Source: Incurvaria masculella | Lineage: Eukaryota; Arthropoda; Insecta; Lepidoptera; Incurvariidae | DNA: 64,000 nt | NCBI GenBank assembly: GCA_946894095.1 | Contig: OX335642.1 | Coordinates: 19,541,021 to 19,605,020 of the forward strand | Direction: 5' to 3' | Part shown: piece by piece, positions 45,641-56,762 of the stretch | How positions within the stretch are numbered: the first letter of the stretch is position 1 | How the letters are laid out: every line of letters starts with the position of its first letter | Translations under genes and position numbers: made by a program | Notes under the pieces: generated by a model | The model's database searches: none | Seen by the model: the letters and a program-made list of their open reading frames with translations, nothing else | Told to the model about the DNA's origin: nothing

Positions 45641-45962
45641 TTTTTAGGGTTCCGTACCCAAAGGGTGAAAACGGAACCCTATTACTAAGCCTCCGCTGTC
45701 CGTCCGTCCGTCCGTCCGTCCGTCCGTCCGTCCGTCTGTCCGTCTGTCACAGGGCTGTATCTCAGTAACCGTAACAGGTAGACAGCTGAAATTTTTACAG
45801 AATGTGTATTTATTTTGCCGCTATAACAACAAATAGGCAAGATTAAAAAATAATTAAAATTAAAGGGGGCTCCCATACAAAAAACGTGATTTTTTTGTTT
45901 TATTTTTTACGATGGTACGGAACCCTTCGTGTGCGAGTCCGACTCGCACTTGGCCGGTTTTA
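45641..45962 (-). repeat. GGCCAAGTGCGA lepidopteran repeat, full copy
   Basis: TTTTTAGGGTTCCGTACCCA opens and GAGTCCGACTCGCACTTGGC closes the copy. Inside lie AACGGAACCCTATTACTAAG, a (GTCC)n tract at 45697-45748, GGGCTGTATCTCAGTAACCG and GGGGCTCCCATACAAAAAAC. From memory this is a hallmark repeat of moths and butterflies; it is non-coding. Confidence 0.8.
45697..45748 (+). repeat. (GTCC)n microsatellite
   Basis: About 11 uninterrupted CGTC units are followed by CTGT variants, inside the GGCCAAGTGCGA repeat. Confidence 0.9.
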
Positions 45963-46135
45963 AGGCCTGCAGGGCAAAGTTTTCCTCATACGGCATGCAC
46001 GAGAAGAATCACAGCCGGGTCGATTGTATTTTTTACGTGCCGGAACCCATACGGCATATGTTACAGAACAGGTTGGCTATAATGGGTCAGGTTAGAATAG
46101 GGCAGGCAATATCTGCGATTTCGGTCATCAGCATC

Positions 46136-46247
46136 GGAATCCCGTGCTCGGGAATCAGGGATATTTCAGTCGTTAAAATAGTTTTAACGATCGCTTAAAA
46201 ACGATTTTATCTAGTGAAATATACCTTATTCCTGAGCACGGAATTCC
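46136..46247. repeat. 112-bp palindromic element
   Basis: The left arm has GGAATCCCGTGCTCGGGAAT then GATATTTCA. The right arm has TGAAATATACCTTATTCCTG then AGCACGGAATTCC. The arms pair along about 46 bp with some mismatches. A short MITE or hairpin relic is likely. Confidence 0.55.
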
Positions 46248-47428
46248 AGGAATAGACAACCAGGCATGACCGACCCCTTCTCTCGCCCTCCCTACGACTT
46301 GTCGCGTGATCTGCCCTCATTTTGCCCGTTAGCAGGCAAAAAAATATCCATTCAAGAATTGAATGAACGACTAGCACTTTGTGTGTAGGGTGCAATAAAT
46401 CGGGGCGGCTCGGACGTTACATCTGAGATTTTTTATTTCCCCGGATTATTACAGCGGTTTTTTTCCGGATTGAATATGTTCCGTTGGGGATCGACGATCT
46501 CATTGAATAAATTAATGAATATCATTTGTCCTTGATGATATTGATAAAAAAACCTTGTTTACCCATTTATCTACAGTTTTTTGACATTTCAGTGTATGAA
46601 ATCGAATCCGTAATGCATTAGAACATCACTAATTGGTTAGTAATCGAGCTATCAATGGTATAATAAATGGTTGGATGCACTGAAATATTTTCCCAACTGT
46701 TTGAAGACTAAGGGCCGAGTGCACGAAAGGACAAAAAATCAAAATCAACATCAAAGTATGATTAAACACGTCACTTTGTGTGGACAGTATGGAAGGAACT
46801 CTATGCGGTTTACAAAAAGTGACGTGTTTGAACATTGATTAACTCAGCCGTCTCTTCGTGCAATCGGAGCTAAGTTTAAACTTTAAGTTTCCCGGTGGGC
46901 GGTGTCGTATTTTCTTATTATTCCACGCTAATTCCACGCTAATGTTTTAACATGCTCCGTCTCCATCGACAAAAGTGCCGTTAGGACCACTTCGGGGTAA
47001 TGGGAGTGACCGTTAACAGACTGAAAATACAGAAAATATATTTTATATTGCTAAAAAAATATATATTTTGAGTCATCAACTTATTAAAGCAGGAGAATAA
47101 CAATCAAAACATTTCTAAATTCAAACGCCCGTGTTACTTGTTTACCCGGAGAATTTCTAGCGTTGCTACATTTTGTGTTACAGTTTTTATAATGTCGCCC
47201 CGCTCGTCTGCACCCTAGCTAGTGTTGCAATATGTCCGTTCTTTACATGCAGGTTGTGTTTGCCTGTTATTGGGTCTGCACACTGTTATATTTAATATGT
47301 GATGTATAAACGTAAATGTAAATGTGTCAACCTGTTGGCAAACCTTGATAAATAAATAAATTAATAAATGTGTCATCAAAATACTTAAAAACATCAAAGT
47401 CGAATAGTCTTAAATTCAATTAAATACT
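46248..47428. other. no feature seen
   Basis: No gene can be supported. Small frames lack motifs. Confidence 0.4.
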
Positions 47429-47512
47429 CCGGTGTGCAATGCCGTGCATGAAGCACGAAGCTTCCGTCGTGGGAGGCGAAACATGTCGGCCAAGCACGGC
47501 ATTGCATACCGG
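47429..47512 (+). ncRNA. stem-loop resembling a hammerhead ribozyme, worn
   Basis: A 19-bp outer stem pairs 47429-47447 with 47494-47512 with one mismatch. Inside it, GCTTCC (47460-47465) pairs with GGAGGC (47472-47477). GAAAC at 47478-47482 is then followed by AT and GTC (47485-47487). The order long stem I, core, stem II, GAAA, very short stem III, GTC is that of hammerhead ribozymes reported in Penelope-like retroelements. The first core box (normally CTGANGA) is imperfect here (ATGAAGCACGAA), so activity is doubtful. Confidence 0.35.
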
Positions 47513-48382
47513 AAAACCGTAAGTTTTCAAAACATTAAGTAAGCTCGTATTTTAATTAACCAAATTACACTAAGATACTAGTGAAAGGAGATATAATCAT
47601 CCATCTTTTGGAAAAAGGAAGTTTTGCTATCAGACCGTTAAGTACTGGACCGTTAAGTAAGTACCGAGGAATGAAAAATCGGACCTAAGCCGTATTTGTA
47701 TTTCAAGTTTAAATGTATGCTTGGTCTAACGTACAAGTATGCACGGTAAACTTGAAAATGAATGCATCACTATTTCTTCCAGTCCCGTTTCAACATTTTC
47801 TGTACGGCTTTTTGTCGCAATAAACCGAAACGATTGTGGACGTTAAGTATATACCACAGACTAAAATGAAATAGTACAAAGATTAAGAAATACGTGCACT
47901 ACTTTCCATCCAACCTTTGTTACGCACTGTTCACGACATAACCTTTCATAACAGTTCGGAGCCCAACCGATACGCGGCCCTTTTTCCCACGATGTACAAG
48001 CGATCAATTTCACTTATCCGCGAATTTTTCGACGAATTAGACAGGGCGCGTTTGTAACCATCGTGAAGCGGCTGTCGGGCCTGCGAAACGCGAATTAATC
48101 AATGTCTCGATCAAAATTCATCTCATTACGTTTCAAGGGAAGGCATACTTCATGTATTTGATATACGCGCGAAGTATGTAAGGCAACTCTCTATTAATTT
48201 CGTGTTAATATTGACACGAGCAGTGTATACACCAATTTTAAACATTGGTAACATATTCTAGAAGCTGTTAAAAATTTCATAGAGGTATATCATTGATAAA
48301 GTCTTGCAGTGTTTTTAATTAAAATAGATTACTGTAAAGATTGCAAAGCTTTCTTGCGCAAAGCATTGTAATATATATGAGC
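47513..48382. other. no feature seen
   Basis: No gene or repeat is visible. If the preceding hairpin belongs to a Penelope-like element, its coding part is not recognisable here. Confidence 0.4.
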
Positions 48383-48735
48383 AACTATAGCTAAGGGGAA
48401 AGTGGACTTGATGTCCATGAGAGATCATAGGTTCGATCCTCGCCCCATTCATTAAGCGTTTTTTTCTTTTTCTTAGTTGATATGTAGATTTCGTCACGAA
48501 CGCGAGTCGTTCCATGAAACATAATTCATGATAAAACTGTAATTTCCCCTGCAAGGTTAAGCCCGCCCGGATTGGTATGTAATGACAAAGTGTCCGTGTT
48601 TTCCGTCAAGTTCAATGTAGCCGTGCTCATAAAGGGGAGGTCCTGGCCACACAAATCGGAACCATTTCTGTGGTCCTGGCAATGCGGTGTGTTGCGCTAA
48701 TATCATGACGGTGGGTGTGGTATAAGCCATTTCCG
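48383..48735 (+). repeat. near full-length SINE
   Basis: CTATAGCTAAGGGGAAAGTG (A-box region), ATAGGTTCGATCCTCGCCCC (intact B box), TTAGTTGATATGTAGATTTC, ACGAACGCGAGTCGTTCC, AAGCCCGCCCGGATTGGTAT, TTCAATGTAGCCGTGCTCAT and AATATCATGACGGTGGGTGT are in family order. Confidence 0.75.
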
Positions 48736-49734
48736 CCAAATCATAAATAAATAAAATAACCATACCTATATACTATAATTAACTCCTTGTATACGATAAT
48801 TGAACCGTATGTTGAAATATCTGAATGATGAAACAGACATATTTCTACGATCGTGGCGGGCCGTGTAAAACGTAAAATTTTAATTCCCCCTTTCTCAATT
48901 ACAAATTAGGTGACTAATCATGCATTATTGGCCTGTCTGTCTGCAGGTCAAGAATTGTTTTCTCAAGAACGCGTATTAAATAAAATTGTATATAACATTA
49001 TTTAGTCTATGGTGGCTTCAAGCTTTAAAAAAGTATCCTTCAAAGTCAACACGATCTAATAATACAGTTTATGCAGCATAAATCAATATCCTTTCAAACT
49101 AAGATTATGAAATTTGGTAAGAAGCAAGTTCTAACAGCACAAATAAAATAATGAATCCGAAAATCGCTAATTAGAGGCGCCCGACAACCAATCGCCTTAC
49201 GAACCTTTTTAGGCGGCTAAGAACCCATGCCGACGGGCCAAATGCTTCTTTATATAACGTACTTATAAAGGATGCTGATATATTTGGTAGAAATAACTGG
49301 GTCATTATATTATGTACCTGCATTCCGCTGTTTATCGACTCTAGATACAAATAATATACAAAGCATAACATATCTCTGTTAGCTACTTATGTATCATCGT
49401 TGTTATGCATGTCAGTAGAATTTCATAATAATACTACATCGTATGTTTCTTTGTCTATAGACTGAATTTCGCTCTCGTAAGGGACAAGCCTCATTCATAA
49501 ATTCTCTTCATTTGATCTTCATGAAGTCGAGGGACGGTGTCGCAGGACACAAAAGGCCTGTTATCCTGTAGCCAGAAATTATTCGAGTGGGTAACCAATA
49601 GTACCCAATAATATCATTTGCACTATCTTTCATCTCATTTCATTATCTAAACGATTTGCTTTAAAGTGTTATCAAAGCACTGTACTTTTAAACTGTCAAA
49701 CTGAAATACGGAATGCAGGATATGTATTTTGTTC
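48736..49734. other. no feature seen
   Basis: No gene or repeat is supported. Confidence 0.4.
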
Positions 49735-50240
49735 TTATTATTTATTTACCATAGATTTCGGATCAATGTTCATAAAACTTATTTTCCCATGTTAGGAAAT
49801 AAATGGAATAATGTTATGTTAGCCAACGTTCTATGTTCTCTTAAAAAGTATTGTTTTCTTAATCTTATCCCTTGCAACTGCTATTGTATCAAGTAAAGCA
49901 TAAACAATAATTGTTAACCACCTTCTTTAACCCCAAACTTGCTAATAGGACACATATCACTTATTGTAGAGAAAACTGTTTGCAGAAATAAGAGAGACAA
50001 ATTTTTATAATGTAGCATATATATTATGTTGTTATTCTTTGCGATTGATTACGGATCCAAGTGATCCTTTCTATATGTTAATAAATAAATCTAATATCGC
50101 TATTCTAGCAAACATTACAGCCCTTGCGACTGTATTAAGTAAAGCACAAACAATTCCTGTTAACCCTCTCATGTAACCTCCAAACGAGCTAATTAGTTAC
50201 TGAGAATGATAGTTCGCAAGAACAAGGCAGAATACTTAAC
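49735..50240 (+). repeat. diverged tandem duplication
   Basis: CCCTTGCAACTGCTATTGTA with TCAAGTAAAGCATAAACAAT at about 49869-49910 corresponds to CCCTTGCGACTGTATTAAGT with AAAGCACAAACAATTCCTG at 50120-50160. Flanking blocks (ATTTCGGATCAATGTTC versus ATTACGGATCCAAGTG) keep the same order. The spacing is about 250-290 bp. The duplication is old. Confidence 0.5.
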
Positions 50241-51519
50241 CCTGGCAAATTGTTTTCTCCAAATATTGACTATTTGTAGGGCGCCATATGTACGTTATTT
50301 CAAGTAACTAACACAAAAAGGTGGGTAAAAGGTTTTTAAATTGGTGGAATCTGATTTCTTCTTTATTCGCCAACTAACGGAAAAATATAATATTTCTTTG
50401 ATCCCCACTAATTCAAAATGTAAGAATTTAATAAGAATTATATTTGGGAATAAAAAAATGCCGGATTATGTTGTCAAGAAGCACCTCAGACTGGTATGAT
50501 TTTACCACACCCCGAAAAAGTTTTAAAGACCATGTGGCGTCGTCGTGAAAATCATAGATCTAGAAGATGGGTTAGGTTCGATTAGTCCATATACATATGA
50601 TTTCAACATACTTTTCCTAACAGAAAACAGATGATAAATAATATGGAAGAACTACTAATATAATAAAAAATATTGTTTTGTTTTATAGTCCTGCTGCTTT
50701 TGGCAATACGAAAACTTGCTGATCTCTCTATTTGTCAACCACCGTCTTGATTCCCAATACCGTGGTTGATTATGGTCTCAATGGCGTTCTCATTTACAGT
50801 ATTAAATAATCTAATTAATACATTCAGGGGTGATAATGTAAAGCTAAGTTCTAATATTATTTTTAGTTGTAGCAAGCGTTAATAGAACAAAGTACGTACG
50901 TTTCATGCATGATCACTTCCTCAAGCAATGCTTGGCTGTGCTAGACGATAACATACATAAATATAACAATATTTTCTCTGTCGAAATCGGTTTATGCCAC
51001 ATAAATAAGAGCTTTTGTCTGCATGTCTTGAAAATTGTTTATTTTCAGTTAATGCCACTCCCAAACTTTTTCTTATAAATATTTATACATATAAGTGAAT
51101 GCTCGCAGCTCCGCCCATGTTAAAGTCCGATTAAAAACAGTCCGTTATTACTGCTCACCACCCATATATTTTAGGAAGATTTTACGGATTTTTTAAGTGA
51201 CATTAAAATTCAAGCTATGTGAAAATTCAAACCGCATTAATATCGGATAAGTGGGTTTTTAAGTTATAAGTAGACTCGTTGTTCCTCTTTGGACAATCAT
51301 CTGAGCGGAGCGCCCTCGTCCCCCGAGTCACCAATCGCATCGCCCGCTCGTGCTATCACTTGGTTTTTTTGTTTAGCGTTTTTTCTGACTTTTTCTTTTT
51401 TCTCAGCTTCTTAGGGTTATAGCATGATGTTAAAAAAATTAAGATTCGCCTGGTAGATCCAGAGATTAGCGCGTTCAAACAAATTATTATCATGTTAAAT
51501 ACAGAGTGTTCGGTACATC
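50241..51519. other. AT-rich stretch, no feature seen
   Basis: No gene or repeat is supported. Confidence 0.45.
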
Positions 51520-51987
51520 GCCCAACATATTTTTTTCTAGGTAAGTGGGGTGATTGGCAAGGTTTTAACCTATTATACATTTTGTTAGATGTCACGTGGT
51601 ATCGGCCGCATAGTGAAAGATTTTGTGTAACATGTGGTATACCGTTGGTAGAAAACCTTTTAAAAGAAAATTAACCTCTCAATTGCTGAAAGTTTTTAGC
51701 CATTACAAGAAATAATTATTCTATCATATTTTACTCGTCCTCGGGAATTTTGGAGGATATAAGATTTTTATTGCTATTGATTTTATCGAATTATATTTTT
51801 CTAGCACAAAAATACATCGTCAAATTCAATTAATTTTATTTTGTACCGATATAATTATAAACAATAAAGTACAAGTTAACAATAAAAAATTAAAATCTTA
51901 ACTTGATTCCACGTGACATCTGACAAAAAGTATCGTGAGTAAAAACCTTACAAATGACCCAATTTACCTGCAAAAAATTCTGTCGTT
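51520..51987. mobile_element. inverted-repeat element, about 470 bp
   Basis: The left arm (51520-51605) contains TCTAGGTAAGTGGGGTGATT, CAAGGTTTTAACC and TTGTTAGATGTCACGTGGTA. The right arm (51903-51987) contains the reversed TTCCACGTGACATCTGACAA, AAAAACCTTACAAATGACCC and AATTTACCTGC. The arms match imperfectly over about 85 bp around an AT-rich centre. No protein is encoded. Confidence 0.5.
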
Positions 51988-53279
51988 CCATATGCCGCTC
52001 TCTCTACTCTATGTAGTATATATTAACGATGATGGAGTAAATGTAGGTTTCAGTTCTCAGAAAGCGATCTTCTCCTGGCTCAAGTTAAGCCTTGCCGGGA
52101 ATTCTAAAATACACAAAGCAACTCGAAAACAATCACCAGAAGACATTAAAATTTCAATACACATTTGCTTCAAAAACACTTTCATCAAAGGAGAGGTTTC
52201 GTATTGCTACGCGGTACTTTCCTAAGATTTACGAGTAACACGCACACACACCTACTCCATCCGACACACACACATACGCACATATATCACGGGCTTTGAT
52301 ACAATTTGTTCCAAACCGTCGCTGCTTTGATGTATTGCCGGAAAAATAACAAGCCACACAGATTAAATTCCAACCCAGATTTCCCCGAACATTCCATCCG
52401 CCCAGAATCGTAACCTTAAAACTACCCACACAAATCGCAAATTCCCTCGTAGCACTCACTGATTTTTCCCGTTCGAGAAGTTCACATCGGACCGTTACAA
52501 AGCTGAGTGTATGTCGAATCGTTTAGGGTCGAAATTCCCGGGTCGAAAGTGCCCAGTCGGGCCCGACTATTATTTCTGAGAATGGCTTTTCGCGAAATTT
52601 AGTATTGTCAAAGGTTTTGTTTTACGCTATTTTAGTATTTGCAGTAAAGTCGTCGGATTGTTTATGGTAGATTTAACTGAGTTATAGTGCGGGTTGGATC
52701 CGGGACCCTCCTATCAATAACTGTTGCGATCTTATCCGCGCGGATGCGTGAGAATTGTTGTGAGGTTATACAGATTACTCGGTGATTTCAATTTCCATAT
52801 AAAGTGCGTATCATCATTCCATTTATCCAGAAGGGTTGTCACTAATCGGAACACACACTCCTGAATCCGCGCTGAATCAGTAACTAACTTCCGATTTATT
52901 CTGGTGCATTAACGGATCGCTCATGGAAATGGAAATGTAATTTTTCGTTAGTGGTGAATTCGGAAACACGGAAATGTTTTATTTCGTGCAACTCATTGCG
53001 TTTGGCACTGCGATCGATTGCCAAAATACCATAGTAATGTCAAAGTGAATTCCTCTTCTGATTAATCAACTAGAAGCTACTTTACGCACGACTCGCAAAA
53101 TTCCAAGCGGGTGTTTGCTCTTAGCATCAAACCTGAAAAGAATATCGAACGGTGTAACCTAGAGTTGAATACTGAAATAATTAAAATCGGCACTGCATTA
53201 ATGCTATGTCACGTAAGAATATGCAAATTCCTCCCTGAATTTCACATTTAATATATTTTGCCTCCGATGGCTAAGTAAA
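51988..53279. other. interval with an AC-rich tract
   Basis: An imperfect CA repeat lies at about 52238-52288. The part 52490-52760 is less AT-rich. No exon is recognisable. Confidence 0.4.
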
Positions 53280-55080
53280 GTCTGGTTTTACCAAAGTAAG
53301 TATACTTAACAGATTTCTTGCAAGGGACGGTTCGAAGTTAAAGTGCAAATTCAATATAAAATGTAAACTCGACAGAATAATTTCTTCACTAGAGGAGATG
53401 CGTGTTAATAAACTAAATGAACTAGACCAATCACTTTGCTCAATTCTAAAGAAAAATAATCTTTTTACATATGTGAAAAGCAAATCAGTCGAAGCAGATT
53501 TCTGCCGCTCCTCACTTCCGCCATTAAAGCAGCCTGACGGATCACTCCCTTTTTCCGCCAAAGACAAGGCCGACCTTCTCGTGAGCCTTTTTGCGGCGAA
53601 CTCACGCCTTGATGATGGCAGCTCCATTCCACCATCCATTCTTGGGTACGAATTCTCAATGCCGAGCATTCAGTTCCGCCAGGGAACTGTGCGGCGTGAG
53701 TTCTTTGCCCTCCTGCGCTGATGTTGAATAAATGTGCTCCAGAATCAGCCCTTGTCCACCTTAACCGCCTATCCTATTCCACTGGATGTGTGCCTGGCAT
53801 CAGTCAACGTTCAGCCCGTGCCTAAAAGAGGCGATCAATCATACCCAGCCAACTATCGACCTGTAGCCATTACCTCTATTCTTTGCAAAGTGATGGAGCA
53901 CATCATTAACTCTCAGTTGATGAGGTATATCACCAATACGGTTTTCGTCCAAATCGATCTGCTGGGGATCTCCTAGTAGGATGAAATGGACGCTGCGCTC
54001 GAACATCATAGCGAAGGTATGGCTGTCGGTCTGTATATCGCGAAAGCATTTTGCCGAGTTTGGCACAAGGCACTAATTTCCAAGCTGCCCTCCTGTGGCC
54101 TTCCATCCGATCTATGTGACTGGGTCGCCGACTTTCTACATGGCCGCAACATAAAAGTCTTGGTTGACGGTTGTTGCTCCAAAGCCATGGCAGTGAACGC
54201 CGGCGTACCGCAGGGCTCGGTGCTATCCCCAACCCTTTTCCTGTTGCAAATTAATGATCTGCTCTATTAGGGCGACATTGATTGCTTCGCAGATGATAGC
54301 ACGGTGCTATCTAGGTACACCAGTCACCGGACCGCAAGCCGGGATGAAGCGAAGGAGGATAGGCGGTGCCTCGTTGTTTCCAGGTGTTCTGGATACTCCT
54401 AGAACCTCGTCGAGTTTAACGCGAGCAAGACACAGGCATACATATTCAGTGCGAAGAGGACACCTTTCAGTGCAGCTATGACCTTCCAAGGTACAACTCT
54501 ACGTATTGACGACCACATTGGGATTCTTGGTGTCAACCTGACGCATTACCTTAAATTCGGACGTCATATGGAAGATAAAGCCAAGATTTCCTCAAAAAAG
54601 CTGGAAATCCTTAACAGGGTGCGTCAGTATTTCACGCCTGACTGCTCCTGTGCAAGGCGTAGATAAGATCTTGCGTGGAGTACTTTTCGCATTTGTGGGA
54701 CGGCTCAGCTAAGTATCTGCTTGGCTCCCTGGATAAAGCGTCGTGTCGTGCCGTGTCGTCCACGACTCCAAAGTATCCCTAAATTTAGAAACCCTTAAAC
54801 TCCGAAGGGTCTCTCGCTGTATTCTGTCGTCTTTACCATGGATAGTACTCTTCGGAGCTACATAGCGCCGTCTCTCCGTCCCCTTTCTACCACCGCACAA
54901 CGCGGAACAGGCAAGGATTGCACCAATTCACTGTCGAAATTCCTCTAGATCTTTTGTCTATAGGGTCGGTAAACTATGGAATCGACTCCCTGCCGAAGTT
55001 TTTCCAGTTTTTTCAAACATGGTGTGAAGGAGCACCTGGCCGGCCGGCATGGTTTCTGCAGCCCCTGTGAAAGTCCGAAA
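53280..55080 (+). pseudogene. jockey-like LINE reverse transcriptase, decayed
   Basis: The order of motifs is that of a jockey-type ORF2 lacking its 5' endonuclease. It starts with SSLPPLKQPDGSLPFSAKDK and LFAANSRLDDG (53515-53630), then PVPKRGDQSYPANYRPVAIT (53815-53875) and YHQYGFRPNRSAGDLLVG (about 53925-53975, other frame). Next come LYIAKAFCRVWHKALISKLP (54030-54090), NAGVPQGSVLSPTLFLLQIN (54196-54255), the catalytic FADD at 54286-54297, LRIDDHIGILGVNL (54502) and CVEYFSHLWDGSAKYL (about 54680-54730). In-frame stops lie at 54268-54270 and 54400-54402, with several frameshifts. The expected catalytic Asp of motif A (FDRVWH) is Cys here, so the enzyme would be dead even without the stops. 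Confidence 0.85.
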
Positions 55081-55401
55081 GCCCATTGGCGCCGTCGGGC
55101 GCCTTTTTTGTGAGATGCTGGCGTGCACAATATGCCGCGGTTAACAAAAAAAATCCGCACGCTGATATATTCACAGTTTGAGGGTTTGTGTTGGTGTGGA
55201 CCATGGAAGTAAAGAAGTTGAGTCCTCCATGATGGGAACTGACTCGCGAAAGTATTTCGAAAGCACATTTGCGCTCGGCAGCGCTGGTTGAACTTTTATT
55301 TGTGGCACACGACGCGCGGCCGGCTTCCTATACGATTATAGCTCTAAACGTAATTTTCCCATGCGGCGGCAATCCGGGAAACGCCCACACGCCACTTCTT
55401 C
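55081..55401. other. end of the jockey relic and unclassified sequence
   Basis: The sequence is less AT-rich, with CGGCCGGC-type runs at about 55315. It may include the LINE's 3' end. No separate feature is supported. Confidence 0.3.
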
Positions 55402-55740
55402 TTTTTAACCGACTTCAAAAAAGGAGGAGGTTCTCAATTCGACCGTATTGTTTTTATTTTTTTTATATTTGGTACCTTAGAACTTTTGACTGGGTGGGAC
55501 CGACTTTGATAATTCTTTTATTTATTTGAAAGCTGGTGCTTTCCGTGTGGTCCCATTTCAATTTAATCTAGTTCTGACAGTGGCATTTTAATTTGCATTA
55601 AGTATGTGCGCGACAAATGGACTCATATTATTAGCACGTTTAGTAGGTCTACCCATATTTAGAAAAAATAGTTATTGTGCTTCAGATTCACTAAAAATAA
55701 AAAAAATAAACAAAAATTGTAACAAAAAAAAATAGTTTGT
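55402..55740 (+). repeat. AACCGACTTC repeat, copy 2
   Basis: CTTTTTAACCGACTTCAAAA, GGAGGAGGTTCTCAATTCG, GTGTGGTCCCATTTCAATTT and CTTCAGATTCACTAAAAATA parallel 32483-32812 in order. Confidence 0.7.
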
Positions 55741-56121
55741 TAAATACCGTAAACTATTGCTTTGATTGAAAGTATCGAAAAGGAGCCATTTCCCACTGCG
55801 GAAAAATATTCTTTTCAAATTCTCCTGAAAGGACAGCTCTTTCGCGGCTCCGAAGATTAATAAGAGTGTATCAAGCGAAGGAACCGACAGTTATTGCGAC
55901 GTCGCGCGTGTATTTTGGCGGGAAAAAGACGCGGTCTATTGACATCTGTCAGTCCGTTCGCGTGTATTGGGGACGGACGGAATCATCCCTCCTCTTACAC
56001 TTACACTTATTCAATGTAGCGATGGTAATCAAGATATGTAAAATGACGCTGCGGGCATCTTATCGCAGTATGAGTTTTAAAATAATAATAATTTGAACTA
56101 TGGTGAATTATTAAAATGATA

Positions 56122-56262
56122 AGGAATGTGACATGTATGTGTATAATCGGCCGTGAAGCAAGGATACATTAATTGAAGAAAGACATACATGTCACATTCC
56201 TTGGAATAAGCGACGTACCTGCTAAGTACGAAAAAGTTTATGTACTTATTAAAATGATAATC
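56122..56262. mobile_element. GTGACATGTATG foldback family, compact copy
   Basis: AAGGAATGTGACATGTATGT, CGGCCGTGAAGCAAGGATAC and ATTAATTGAAGAAAGACATA are followed by CATGTCACATTCCTTGGAAT and AATAAGCGACGTACC. The second arm is largely deleted compared with 9284-9494. Confidence 0.6.
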
Positions 56263-56269
56263 ATTTTCA

Positions 56270-56757
56270 TCTTGCTGAAGGCTTTCGACTACAATCACAT
56301 GTGACCAGCCTGACAGGATCTCACGAATATGGAGCGCATGACCTCCGCCGACGAAGATTGTTGTTGTTTTGCTTGTCGTTTGAGGGTGGTCGCTGCCTGA
56401 ACATGGTCCCACGTTGTCTGGTATTTTGTGCAAATCCCCCACAATTCTTGCTATCCAGTCAGCCAATGTCGGACGACATTGGCTGACTGGATAGCAAGGC
56501 GACGAGGCGGCCCGAGTGTCTTCAGACCTGCGCAAGCGATCTAGGCGGAAGCAGCAGCACACTCCGTCGTGCGCTGAGTACGTTGCACTGCAAAAACATG
56601 TATTCAGCGGTCTCGTTCTCCATACAGACCCTGCACAGAGAACTATCTGTAATTCTAAGTGTGGAGGTATTTGTTTAGTAAACAGTGACCGGTCATCAAA
56701 CCCTGAAACTTTCCAAGTTTTATCCAGCCTTATTCGTTTTAGGGCCAGTTTGCCCAC
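56270..56757 (-). pseudogene. R1-like LINE, C-terminal part (distal half of a split element)
   Basis: On the minus strand, GLMTGHCLLNKYLHT (56660-56700) matches the post-RNase-H 'TGHC.LN.HLH' region of R1-type elements. CRVCMENETAEYMFLQC (56585-56635), in another frame, is the C-terminal zinc finger, with Tyr where His is usual. A stop follows a little downstream. A 225-codon minus-strand frame crossing this area mixes frames and is not itself a gene. The upstream half of the element continues at 58323-59640 beyond an inserted LINE. Confidence 0.7.
56447..56498. repeat. perfect 24-bp palindrome with 4-nt loop
   Basis: Bases 56447-56470 and 56475-56498 are exact inverted repeats around GGAC. 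The arm reads CTTGCTATCCAGTCAGCCAA then TGTC. It lies just past the R1-like coding end. Confidence 0.95.
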
Positions 56758-56762
56758 AGTGC

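Noticed and set aside
45697..45748. (GTCC)n tract as a CRISPR-like or regulatory array
   Set aside because: It is a simple tetranucleotide microsatellite inside a common lepidopteran repeat.
53271..53669. A 132-codon minus-strand frame
   Set aside because: It is the antisense shadow of the jockey-like protein on the plus strand.
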